From the NCBI RefSeq assembly GCF_910592395.1, contig NC_088309.1, positions 16,370,599 to 16,434,598 on the forward strand: a stretch of 64,000 nucleotides of DNA. The letters run 5' to 3'. Under the pieces are notes generated by a model, which worked only from the letters and a program-made list of their open reading frames with translations, was not told where the DNA came from and did no database searches. This document shows, one piece after another, positions 20,351-29,750 of this stretch; positions within the stretch are counted from its first letter, which is position 1, and each line of letters opens with the position of its first letter. Source of the stretch: Lineus longissimus. Lineage: Eukaryota > Nemertea > Pilidiophora > Heteronemertea > Lineidae. The translations under genes were made by a program, and so were the position numbers.

Positions 20351-20378
20351 GATGTATTAAACAATCTATAAAGTTACT
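20338..20378. terminator. 13-bp perfect hairpin over convergent stop codons (right)
   Basis: AGTAACTTTATAG (20338-20350) pairs perfectly with CTATAAAGTTACT (20366-20378) across a 15-nt loop. The left arm contains the TAG of the plus-strand gene and the right arm contains the TAA of the minus-strand integrase. It is the clearest of three such structures at convergent junctions in this element. Confidence 0.75.
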
Positions 20379-21399
20379 TCTTTCTCAACCTTGTTTCAAT
20401 AATATTTTCAGGATCTAAGCCTTCTTTGTGTTTAATTGTTGACTCAATTTTAGCTTCTTTTTCAACGCGATCAACCACAGAAGAAACAGACTCAAAATCT
20501 TTAGCGTTAGCGACGATCGTAATTTTTTGTAAGTGATCAAGTCTAACTCTTTCATCACCATTCAATATTGCATGCACTCCCTCAATATATTTTACAGTGT
20601 AAGTTCTATTGGACCATATTTGTTTGTAACCTTTAGTAAATATAGGTCTTTTTAACTTCTTTCTAACACATTCACCTATTTTAAATTTGTATTCAACTGG
20701 CATAGACTTTTCAGCATTTAATTCAATCAACTCACTTTCATGATGCGCAGCTTCATTTGGGCTATAGTCTAAAATTCCTCTATGTGGCCTACTATTGTAA
20801 GCTGAAATGTACTCTTGCAAATGATCAACCCATTTTACTGAATTTCGTTCTGTAAAGTCCTTGAATATCATCTCTTTAATGGTTCTAGATAGTCTGTCAA
20901 TAAGTCCTAGTGCATGATGATCTCCTATGTCCACTGTATCATGCTTGATGTTTAACTCTTTGAATAGGTCTTGTACTGGCTTATTCAGGAATTCATTGCC
21001 TGAGTCTGTAATAATTAATTTTATTACACCTGAATCTTTGTACATGTGTTCAAAGCCATTTTTCACTTCAAATTTTGTCTTATTTTTTAAAGCTTCAGCA
21101 TAGGCTTTTCTAGTAAATGTATCAATAGCAAGAAGTATCCATTTGTAACCTTTATTTTGTCTTGAGTAATTTGACATGTCTAAAAGATCCATGAACCATA
21201 GTGCATTCTCACGATAGGCTATAATGTGACCCTGGATCTTTTGTGGCTGCTTTTTATGTAGTTGATAACTTTTTTGCTGCTTTACAAATGCATCAATTTG
21301 ATGAAATTTTATGCTAGGATCTTTCTTCTTCATGATCTTATAAAATTTTAAAGCAGATGGATAGTAGTACTTCGCATATTCTTCTTGCATCACACTCAT
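20374..21399 (-). CDS. Retrovirus-like integrase, 341 aa, DD35D
   Basis: Catalytic core: first Asp in WFMDLLDMS (about residue 70), second in LIITDSGNEFLN, and AYNSRPHRGILDYSPNEA after the third acidic position. The third residue lies in GLIDRLSRTIKEM and is exactly 35 residues after the second Asp, but it is Asp where the family normally has Glu. The C-terminal region (RPIFTKGYKQIWSNRTYTV) matches the SH3-like domain of Polinton integrases. The enzyme would insert element DNA into the 6-bp target. The open frame is intact; the start is AATAAATATG. The last gene base pairs form the right arm of the 20338-20378 hairpin. Confidence 0.9.
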   Translation of the reverse strand: MSVMQEEYAKYYYPSALKFYKIMKKKDPSIKFHQIDAFVKQQKSYQLHKKQPQKIQGHIIAYRENALWFMDLLDMSNYSRQNKGYKWILLAIDTFTRKAYAEALKNKTKFEVKNGFEHMYKDSGVIKLIITDSGNEFLNKPVQDLFKELNIKHDTVDIGDHHALGLIDRLSRTIKEMIFKDFTERNSVKWVDHLQEYISAYNSRPHRGILDYSPNEAAHHESELIELNAEKSMPVEYKFKIGECVRKKLKRPIFTKGYKQIWSNRTYTVKYIEGVHAILNGDERVRLDHLQKITIVANAKDFESVSSVVDRVEKEAKIESTIKHKEGLDPENIIETRLRKK

Positions 21400-21406
21400 A
21401 TTTATT

Positions 21407-22693
21407 TTAGAGAATATTTTGAACTAAAAGACCTACAGTAATTAATCCTATTGTAAATGGTAGATGACTGCTCTCACTAACGCTCGCTGTGCTCACTGTA
21501 GCTGATTCACTCACTGGCGCTAAAGATTTTTTACTCTCGCTAACACTTGCAGAACTCGCAGAACTCACAGAACTCTCAGCAGCGAGCGAAGCGAGCACTT
21601 GTCGCTTTTTTCTTACATTGATATGTGAGTTGATGCCAAAATTTGTATTTTCTGTAGCAGTTAACAGAGAGTTATTATACCCTTCAATCGTGCCAATATG
21701 TAAGCGCATATGACTTGGTACAAGTTGTAACCCTAAACCTATGGCGAAATCTAGTCGTGTACCTACTTTTTCTAAGGCGTTCGCGTACGATTGTTTTGAG
21801 CGAATTAATATACTTGCTGACTGAAATGTTTTGATGGAATCGACTAACGTTTGTCCTTGTATCACATCTTCCACTAAAATTCCAAACTGCTTTTGCGCAT
21901 CTAAGGAGTCTAAAATGTCTTGCCTAATCATAGTTTGTGCACCCAGGATGCAATACACATACGTTCTAAGCGATTCATTGATTCTACTCATGCCTGCTTT
22001 AGTCAATCCTTGACTGTCTAAAGTGATAAAATTTGTCCAGTCATCTGAATATATAAATGATAATGTATCAATATAGAGCCTGCGATGATCAGCATACACA
22101 TATCCTTTTTTGTCTGCATTAAACGGGAACTTACTAGGGTCACTTAAATAATAGTTTCCATTGTCCATTACGATGTCTAATGCTTGCATTTTGCCTTTGT
22201 GAAAGTAGTTGAAGTCTACACTACCAAATTCAAGCTTTAAATTTGCATATGCTTGTGTGTGATAGGGGTTCTTCTTTGAATTAAAGTCGGGATTTCCTGG
22301 TAAAGGAATTTTTAGCTGGTGTAAAATTTTTCTGATGGTAAAGTACACATGAAATCTAAAAATACTTTGTACTAAAGGATCAGCATGGTTAACATGATTG
22401 TGCCATGATATACCACAGCCAGATGTCGCGCAAAATAAAGCAAATTTAAATTGGTTGTCCCAGTTATCCATGGTCACATTTTTTAAATACTCTTGTACTT
22501 GTGCATAAGTTGAAAATATTCGTGGAGGTGTTTTATCTGGAAAAATATCAATTGTATTGAATTCAAAGCTTTGATGAGGTGCTACTTGAATGTGGTGATG
22601 AATGAAAGGATCTTTGGTTAAAGAATTATTCTTGTAAGTGACAGGATAATTTGCATCTGAGTTAAATTTTAGATATGAAGGAAATGTTTCCAT
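21407..22693 (-). CDS. Unknown 428-aa Polinton protein with Ser-rich linker and C-terminal membrane anchor
   Basis: Start context AATAAATGG. Residues 1-345 look globular (FKFALFCATSGCGISWHNHV, FRFHVYFTIRKILHQLKIPL, LDIVMDNGNYYLSDPSKFPF). A basic NVRKKRQV is followed by a repetitive Ser/Ala/Val/Glu linker (SVSES repeats) that includes the dispersed palindrome read as LASLA. The end is hydrophobic (PFTIGLITVGLLVQNIL). It lies between integrase and polymerase, 7 bp from the integrase start. A tail-anchored virion or membrane protein is plausible. I cannot assign a family. Confidence 0.65.
   Translation of the reverse strand: METFPSYLKFNSDANYPVTYKNNSLTKDPFIHHHIQVAPHQSFEFNTIDIFPDKTPPRIFSTYAQVQEYLKNVTMDNWDNQFKFALFCATSGCGISWHNHVNHADPLVQSIFRFHVYFTIRKILHQLKIPLPGNPDFNSKKNPYHTQAYANLKLEFGSVDFNYFHKGKMQALDIVMDNGNYYLSDPSKFPFNADKKGYVYADHRRLYIDTLSFIYSDDWTNFITLDSQGLTKAGMSRINESLRTYVYCILGAQTMIRQDILDSLDAQKQFGILVEDVIQGQTLVDSIKTFQSASILIRSKQSYANALEKVGTRLDFAIGLGLQLVPSHMRLHIGTIEGYNNSLLTATENTNFGINSHINVRKKRQVLASLAAESSVSSASSASVSESKKSLAPVSESATVSTASVSESSHLPFTIGLITVGLLVQNIL
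21580..21597. repeat. Dispersed palindromic motif, copy in 428-aa gene
   Basis: CAGCGAGCGAAGCGAGCA, inverted relative to the left-half copies. A degenerate version (CGCTCGCTGTGCTCACTG) lies 100 bp away at 21481. Confidence 0.85.
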
Positions 22694-22753
22694 TTATTTA
22701 TGTTAATTTTTTTACACACTCATCGCTAGCGCTTGTAGTAGTCACCTGTTGTT

Positions 22754-22771
22754 CAGCGAGCGAAGCGAGCG
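22754..22771. repeat. Dispersed palindromic motif, copy in polymerase tail
   Basis: CAGCGAGCGAAGCGAGCG, read on the coding strand as PLASLAEQQ, next to an 18-bp in-frame tandem repeat encoding VEQSEE (22784-22850). Confidence 0.9.
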
Positions 22772-24098
22772 GTTTGTAGAACTCTTCTTCACTTTGTTCA
22801 ACTTCTTCACTTTGTTCAACTTCTTCACTTTGTTCAACTTCTTCAACTTGTTCAACTCTAGCGCTAGTAGTCATATAATGTCCTAGAGCCAATGTACTTA
22901 TTCCATCAGCTTGAATCATTCGCTTATCATCCGCTGCATCTAATGCTACTTTGGTGACTTGCTCTGTGTAAAGTTGATGGTTTCTACTTCGAAACACATT
23001 CATCCTTTTCTCGATTGGGACTTTACCCAAAAGCACAGACTTGTAGTCTTCGAAGGAGACTTCACTTTTCACAACTTGGCGCTTAATTCCTTTACACTTT
23101 TTCACTTCATCATCTTTGTCAGTTGTATAGGAATATAATTTAGCTCTCAAAGCTATGAACTCACTTATCACTTTGCCAGCTTCTTCATCTTTGAATTTGC
23201 CAGTGATCTTCTTGTTCGTTTCATCAAACAATGAATGATCTTTAGGAAAATTAGAGAAGTCATACAAGTGTGCATCTTTCTGCATGTCTTTGTAGATATC
23301 ACTAGTCTGTATGTTATAGACTAGTGAATCTGTATCAGTGTAAAGTAGTTGTGCTACTTCAGGATACTTCTTTAACATGTGATTGTAGTGGAAGTCATAC
23401 ATATGCTCTTTAGAAATATCGAGTACAGCCTGCCCCATAAATATTGGCTTATTGAGATAGACTTCTGCTTTTTGACGTTCAACCATCACTAGATCTTTAC
23501 AGAAGATTTTGTGCGATGTATAGTTGTTACTATTAACTAATTTTCGAAGCTGATCGGCAGTTGTAGCTAAAGTAATATCTTTTCTACGCCTGACTGACTC
23601 CATGGTCTTGCCAAATATCGCATTATTCATCAATTTGAAGAAGTCTTTTTCGAAGTCATTTTTGGCATTTGCGCGTTGACTTGTGTTGAAGTCTATATAT
23701 TTTTTCAAGAAGTTAGACTCTTCGTAACTTACACCTCTCTGAATCTTAGTCAATATGAGACCTTGACTCAAATAGAACTTCAAGGCCTTGTGATGCACAA
23801 TATATTTTTTCTTGTCTTGCAAGTTAGGAATGAGCTTATCATTCTTGTGTTCAGGGGCAAGAGGATAGTCATTGTGCAAGTTGTGCAAATGCTTAGGATA
23901 TTCTAAGTCAACTTCAAGTGTGCAAGGGATGTCTTGCCATTTTTCAAGTTCATTGTCAGCTATCCATTGAAAATTTCTAACTGGTAAATTTTGACCCATC
24001 GCTACACCGTAAAGGTTGTTGGCATCGACAAAGGTGATATAACTTGTAGGTTTTTCTGAGTCAAAATTTTCTAAATATGGATTGTTTGCCTGTGCATA

Positions 24099-24868
24099 TT
24101 TTTTTTTTTTTTTTATTATTATTTTTTTTTATAGCGCCACTTAAAAATTAATTGCCAGTAGCGCTTTACAGAAGTACATTCATACAGTAATAATAGGAAA
24201 GACATTTAAAACATGATTAAAACAATTACAGGACAGTTTAAAACATGGTTAAAACAATCAGTGATAAAAGGCTTCCTTAAACAAATATGTCTTGATGCAT
24301 TGTTTAAAACTTTTAAAACATACAATCTGCCTAAGATGTGTGGGCAATGCATTCCAAAGCCGCGGAGCACAGACCCCAAAAGCTCTATCACCAGCAGTGA
24401 CTTTTTTGGAACGTTTCCACTCCAGGGCAGGAGCCGAGTGAGCTCTGGTTCCCTGCCTAAGACGCTGGAGTGGAAGCTGAAGATAGTTGGGGCCGTGCCC
24501 TGCACGGCTTTGAAAGCGAAGGTTAAAATTTTGAACTTAATACGTTGTTGAACGGGGAGCCAATGAAGGTCATATAAAACAGGCGTGATGTGATCATATT
24601 TTCTAGTACCCGTCAAGAGTCTGGCTGCTTGGTTTTGAAGTTTCTGGAGGCGATTAATTTCACAGAGAGGGAGACCATAGTACAATGAGTTACCAAAATC
24701 GAGTCTAGATGTAATAAAAGCATGTACAAGATTACCTAAAAGGTCTTCAGGTAGATATTTCTTGACTGACGCAATCTTGCGCAGGTAAAAGAACCCGGAC
24801 GAAACAACCTGTGATATTTGTTTGTGAAAAGTAAGGTTATCTGTGGCATATCTGTGGCTTGCTTGCAT
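24099..24868 (-). mobile_element. 5'-truncated LINE (CR1/L2-like) inserted in the polymerase gene
   Basis: The minus-strand frame 24868-24206 is the C-terminal end of a non-LTR ORF2 (GFFYLRKIASVKKYLPEDLL, LVHAFITSRLDFGNSLYYGL, LHWLPVQQRIKFKILTFAFK). The 3' end has an AGCGCTACTGGC...GTGGCGCT stem followed by A-rich/AATAAT tail at 24099-24132. ATATGC is shared by both edges and may be the target duplication. It sits between conserved polymerase blocks, so it postdates an intact polymerase gene. Confidence 0.88.
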
Positions 24869-27663
24869 ACTCCTCCACGAATACCTAATTCGAAGAAGTT
24901 ATACATGTCCACATCTGTGAGGAGTTCGATTTCAACTTTTGTCATTTTTAGCATCGCTTGCCATGACAAACCTGGTGATGTGTAGAAGAATGCGGGATCT
25001 AAATTATAGATGTCCATGCAGGTCTGTCTAAAGTTTTCAATAATGTCAGCGAGTAGCAGAACATCAGTTTCAAGGTATAACTTGTGGTAATCTTGAAAGG
25101 TTTGACAGTTGAACTTATGCCACACATGTTGTGCGTGTAGGTACTCTTCTTGTGAAATTTTGGTATTGTTAAACTTTGAGTCAAATGCTTCAATGGATGG
25201 TAATTCAGACTGTTCAAATTTTTCGTAAGAATCTATCCATTCATAAGGATAAACACCTTTTCTTGTTAAGAGGTCAAAGTGTTCACCATTAAACTTTGTA
25301 GCTAATTTTTTCTTTTGCTGATTAGGCAAATTCTTAGCTAGATTTGCTAGTGAAGACTGTATTAACCTGTAAGAGTCAAGGAATCTTATTTCAATTTGAT
25401 CATCATTGATAGGTAACGCCTTGCTGAAAGATATATAATTTTCAGAGTTTGACGCGATGACATTCAGTCTTCCTTTTAAATTTTTCACAAACAGATGTGC
25501 ATCATAGCCCGACAGATTGTGAAAGTATACAGGTATGAACTTTGGGGAGCTAAAGAGTAAATTACAATTTCTATGTGCTGCTCCTCTGTATTCGCCTGTG
25601 AAATGATTGTGATCACGCACTTTGAAATTTTGTGTTGTGAACATTTTGTCGCAGAGATAACAGTTTCTAGCAAAATTGTAACTAGTTTGCTGCTCGTGAG
25701 TCAAAGCATCCATTGGCTTAGGGGTGAGTAGAAATTTTTTCCCAAGTTGTTCACAGATAGAAGTGATCGTATCTACAAAGTGTTTGCCAATGTCTTCATC
25801 TTCTGACTGTTGAATGTATGTAAACATCTTATTCTTCCTTGCTATTTGTGGCTGATCATATTGGATATAGATCGAATAGCTGTTTGGAATATGTTCTTGT
25901 GTTTGAAGTGTTTTTTTGCCAAGATTTTGACTCACTTTCTTTAACGAACATTCAAAGTCAGCAATGATCACAACTGGATGTTTTTGCTGTGCTCTTAAGT
26001 TAGTGAATAGCAAGGTGTTCTTTCTATCTGAAGGCATCCTAACTTTTACACATTCAAATTGTATGCAGTTATCAAGATGTTCATGGTATCTTTTATCGAG
26101 GAGTTCACTCGTTGATGCTGAAATAACTTTCAAGCATCTAAAGCAAACTTTGACTTGTCCATTGTGTTTTGACTGAGATGCACTAACAAGCCTTGAGAAA
26201 TTTTTGATCCATGCATAATGATAATTGGCATTATCTTTGACATCTTCTATTTTTTCACTCTCATCGAACTCGTCGAACTCGTCGAAAGCGTTAGGATTGT
26301 CTACCATGCTGTCATCTTCTTTATAGTGTAGAAGATTGATGTACTTGTCTTCTGTTAAAATTCTCTCAGAAATTCTAGCTGGGGAAATTGGGTAAATGGT
26401 AGATTTTTCTCCATTTTTAATCACTACTTGTCTAGGAATAAATGTAAACACATTGACTCCAATGTCAGGGTTGTTGTTCTCAAATTTGTCTATATCTTTT
26501 ATTTTGAGAGGATAGTCCAGGCCTTTGAACATGTAATCAAATTCAGGCTTGTTGTAATTTGTCACCCTCTCTGTGTTCTTTGAGATATTTAACAACGCAG
26601 CTTCAACAGAATATCTGAAGCAAAGCTGATCAGTATTTTGTACATTGATCACTGCTTTTTTCCTTTGGATCTGTTGAGGTAAAGGAATATAAGAAGATCC
26701 CGAAAGTGGTTGATATTTTACAGTGTGTAACTCAATCTTGGTTACTTCTATAAATTTCCAACCAGAACCTTTCTGAATGAGATTCTTCAATTCTTTAAGC
26801 ATATCTTCGATGAGAGAGCCATAATTAAGTTCTTGACCCACGTAAAGGATGTGCCTAGATCGAAGTTGAAACTCTTGAACTTCAGTCTTCCTTTGCATTG
26901 AAATATATAAGACAATGCTAATTTTTAAACTGTTGTGCTGAGTTTCAGCTTTAATTTTATCTTGTAAGGCTGTTTTAACTTTCTCAAGGAAGGGCTGTAT
27001 TCCAATTTTGGGGAGTCCTTGCATTCTGAAATGGTTAACATAACCTTTGAAAGCAGAGTTGACTTTTACGAAGGAGGTTGATTCAGTATGTTGTTTGATC
27101 AACTCCTGGATGAATTTTTTAGTCATTGAACTTTTGACATTGATGTCAAGCTCTTTCGCTTGTTTGGAAAGGTCAGATTTTAGTAATCTTTTGACTGGTT
27201 CTTTGGTCAAGAGTTCTTTCAACTTCTCAATGTTGAGATTCTGAAAATTTTTATGTCCAAGTGCCTTAACTTGCTGTAAAAGTGGCTTTCTTATAGAAAT
27301 TTTTGCTTTCACAGCTTTTGGTTTAATGTCAGACAAATTCACATGCTGAATTTTGTCTTCTAAAATTGAGTCCAGCTGTTCTTTTTTGAATTTTCTAGCA
27401 TTGACTCCGAGTCTTTGCGCAAGAACACGTTTCTCAATTTGAGACAAGTCAGAAACTGGCTTGTCAATTTTCACTTCAACATCGTTGAAACTATTCGGAA
27501 TTTGTTGAAGTTGTTCAAGTAACTTTTCTCTTGAAAGTGATCCATATTTTTTCATCTTATTTCTGTAGGCAAGTATTTTGAGTTCATCGGTAGATAGAGC
27601 CTCAGCTGGATAAACGTCCAGTCCTATTAGCTTATTTTGTGTTTTGTGATATGAAAGTGTCAT

Positions 27664-28030
27664 ATTTATTTATACAAAAAAATAATTTTTTATTAAGTAG
27701 CGTCATGGAAACGAAATCTTTTTAAGTTTTAGTTTTGGTTACGGTTAGTCATTTTATAGTCAAGTTTTTTTACTATAATATGACAACAACATATAACAAC
27801 CACGTGTTTACCCAGCTGAGGGCTTATCTACCGATGAACTTGTTTGTGAATTTTAGTATCCTATAAAATCACCACTTGGTCGAAAATGTAGGATTCAGGG
27901 CTCACCACACCCATGAGAATTTTGACACAAGCGACGAAGCGCAGCGAGTTAAATCATCATGGGGGTGTTCATTTATTTATACACAAAAAAATAATTTTAT
28001 ATTAGATTCACGTTTGGAAAGGGAATAACA
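27664..28030. other. Gap between polymerase start and right TIR
   Basis: AT-rich. An AATAAATG on the minus strand near 27971 opens only a 7-codon frame. An imperfect inverted repeat (CACCCCCATGATGATTT / AAAATTCTCATGGGTGTG) flanks a GCTGCGCTTCGTCGC segment at about 27905-27980. It may be a degraded small gene or a regulatory palindrome. Confidence 0.4.
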
Positions 28031-28968
28031 ATAAAATTATTCCACCAGGTCAAACCCGTAGTAATTCTTACCATTGATTGACTCTTTCATACCTGTGGAC
28101 CGTATATACTGGTGGTCAGGTGTGATTTTTCGCTTAATGACACTCGTAGACCACACGGTGACATTGTCACCTTTTGAATCTTCCAGCGTAAGTAACATTG
28201 ACTCACCCACTTTAGTCCTCAAATCTTTTAAGGCGTTGATTTTGTACCATATGTTCAACGGGAGCTCTTTCCACTTTAGATAATTTGTCGATCGTGTGAT
28301 ACGTGTTTCAAGTTGTTCGTCGGAGAGGAAGGACATACTTTATTTATATGAAAATAATATTTTTTAATTTTTTTAAAATTTTGTATATTGTGTCTGTTGA
28401 AGAAGTTGTTCCGTTGTAGAAGTTGTTCACGTTGTAGAAGTTGTTCTGTTGTAGAAGTTGTGTACTTTTGTAGAATTGTAGAATTGTAGAATTGTAGAAT
28501 TGTAGAATTGTTGTTCAGCGAGCGAAGCGAGCGTTGTGTAAAATAGTTTGACTAGTGTTTGACTGTGAGTTTGGTTCCCAATTTTGGGGAGCGGGTTGAC
28601 TATGTTTTGACTGGGAAAAAATGTGTTTGACTGTGTGTCCGGTATCCAAAATTGGAGAGCGGTTTGACTGGTGTTTGACTGAAAGAAAATTAGAGAAGTT
28701 GTGCAATGTGTTGACTGGTGTTTGACTGAGGAAAAAATTTAAGAAAATTAGAGAAGTTGTGTGATGTGTTGACTGGTGTTTGACTGAATAATTGTTTGAC
28801 TAGGATTTAACTGAAAGGAAACGAATTAAGTGTTGACTGGTGTTTGACTGAATAATTGTTTGACTAGGATTTAACTGAAAGGAAATGAATTAAGTGTTGA
28901 CTGGTGTTTGACTGAAAGGAAAGTCAGTCAAACACCCAGTGAGTTAGAACTCTCACTTTTACACTACT
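28031..28968 (-). repeat. Polinton right terminal inverted repeat
   Basis: It is 938 bp, the inverted match of 9654-10583. It has five copies of the 8-bp microsatellite against four on the left, which accounts exactly for the 8-bp length difference. It contains the palindrome at 28516-28533 and the second copy of the 99-aa gene. Confidence 0.95.
28037..28336 (-). CDS. TIR-encoded 99-aa protein, putative OB-fold ssDNA-binding protein (right copy)
   Basis: Intact duplicate of the gene at 10278-10577, differing by two adjacent bases that change KV to NI. Start preceded by ATATAAATAAAGT as in the left copy. Both copies are open, whereas many single-copy genes of the element are broken. That suggests the repeat state, or continued use, protects them. 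The proposed role is the same as for the left copy. Confidence 0.6.
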   Translation of the reverse strand: MSFLSDEQLETRITRSTNYLKWKELPLNIWYKINALKDLRTKVGESMLLTLEDSKGDNVTVWSTSVIKRKITPDHQYIRSTGMKESINGKNYYGFDLVE

Positions 28969-28974
28969 TATGTC
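28969..28974. repeat. Polinton target site duplication, right (TATGTC)
   Basis: Exact match to 9648-9653, immediately outside the right TIR end CACTACT. Confidence 0.95.
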
Positions 28975-29750
28975 AGCAACTGTTGTGAATAGGGAACAAG
29001 TCTATTAGAAACAGTTACATGTTCGAGATTAAAATAGGGGAAACATAAAACAATAACAATGCATAAAACATTGAACAAAATTTTATTCACACTGACATTT
29101 TTATTACAAGATGTATCTTCGTTAATGGACATCATACATGTCACATAATTTATGTCTATCTGTCCGGGGGTGTTCCCATTCTTAATCAAAACAAAGTACT
29201 AATACAATACACATAAGTTGTACTTCTACCTCACAAACCCATGTCTAGTCCTACTCCCACCTTGCTATTGCTGCGTCTTATTTTCCTTGTGGTTAAGAAA
29301 ACGGACTACCAATTTAGGCATGGCAACTGCGAGGTGGAACATTTGCAGTTTGTCACTCGGTGACCAGACTGGCATAGCATTACCATTCCATTCGTATCTT
29401 CAATGCATTTTTACCTACTTTTAGTTGCACCTGTTGGTGGGTCTAGTTACCTTGTAGTTCGTGGTGGAGAAGACGGTTGTTTTTGGTTGGTTTAATAAAT
29501 GCTGTGGTTGTAAACCAAGCGGGGTGGATGTAAAACTAGTATTATCATAAGAACGGCTTAGCTGCACACATTGTGAAACTTTACTAAGGATATACAATGG
29601 GTGATTTCAAAGTTGGTTTTGGTTTCCACTGTACATCATTTTCAGAAAGTCATTTTAATTGAAAAATCCCACCGGACTTTTGCACCTAAAACTAACCCTA
29701 ACCATTTTCTCATGTGCAAATGTCTAGGTGGCAAATGTCCCGATACACAA
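28975..29750. other. Right flank of the Polinton, no gene seen
   Basis: Only short frames without recognisable features. Confidence 0.5.

Larger units (their letters stand above)
22698..27663 (-). pseudogene. Protein-primed DNA polymerase B, split by a LINE fragment
   Basis: The 5' part (27663 to about 24860) has basic helical repeats, then the exonuclease motifs ADFECSLK, HNLSGYDAHLF and YLETDVLLLADIIENF. A VRDHNHFTGEYRGAAHRNCN block and GIRGGV at the start of the polymerase domain follow. The 3' part (about 24098-22698) resumes with QANNPYLENF and has motif A (DANNLYGVAMG), motif B (NKPIFMGQAVLDIS), motif C (YTDTDSLVY) and a KGIKRQVVK block. The tail has VEQSEE repeats and the palindrome (22754-22771). 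A LINE 3' fragment (24099 to about 24868) sits between GIRGGV and QANN, removing continuity. This enzyme would replicate the element from a terminal protein; here it is disabled unless the insert is spliced out. Start context AATAAATATG. Confidence 0.92.
9654..28968. mobile_element. Maverick/Polinton DNA transposon, complete but degenerate, 19,315 bp
   Basis: Evidence is the 6-bp target duplication TATGTC, long TIRs starting 5'-AG and ending CT-3', a split protein-primed DNA polymerase B, a retrovirus-like integrase, an A32/FtsK-like packaging ATPase, and candidates for capsid, penton and fibre. No adenovirus-like cysteine protease, normally present in Polintons, is visible. Two later insertions (a LINE piece at about 24099-24868 and an unknown 1.9-kb segment at 18262-20188) account for about 2.7 kb, so the original was about 16.6 kb. 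At least five genes carry disabling lesions, although the TIRs are nearly identical. Most genes run on the minus strand; the left TIR gene, the zinc-ribbon gene and the split gene at 18032 run on the plus strand. Confidence 0.95.

Noticed and set aside
24213-24551. Plus-strand 112-codon frame inside the polymerase gene
   Set aside because: Antisense of the LINE ORF2 fragment.
9471-29000. Inverted 20-bp similarity just outside the Polinton ends as an extension of the TIRs
   Set aside because: It is separated from the left TIR by about 160 bp, while the target duplication directly abuts the TIR on both sides. The element ends are therefore set by the TATGTC duplication.
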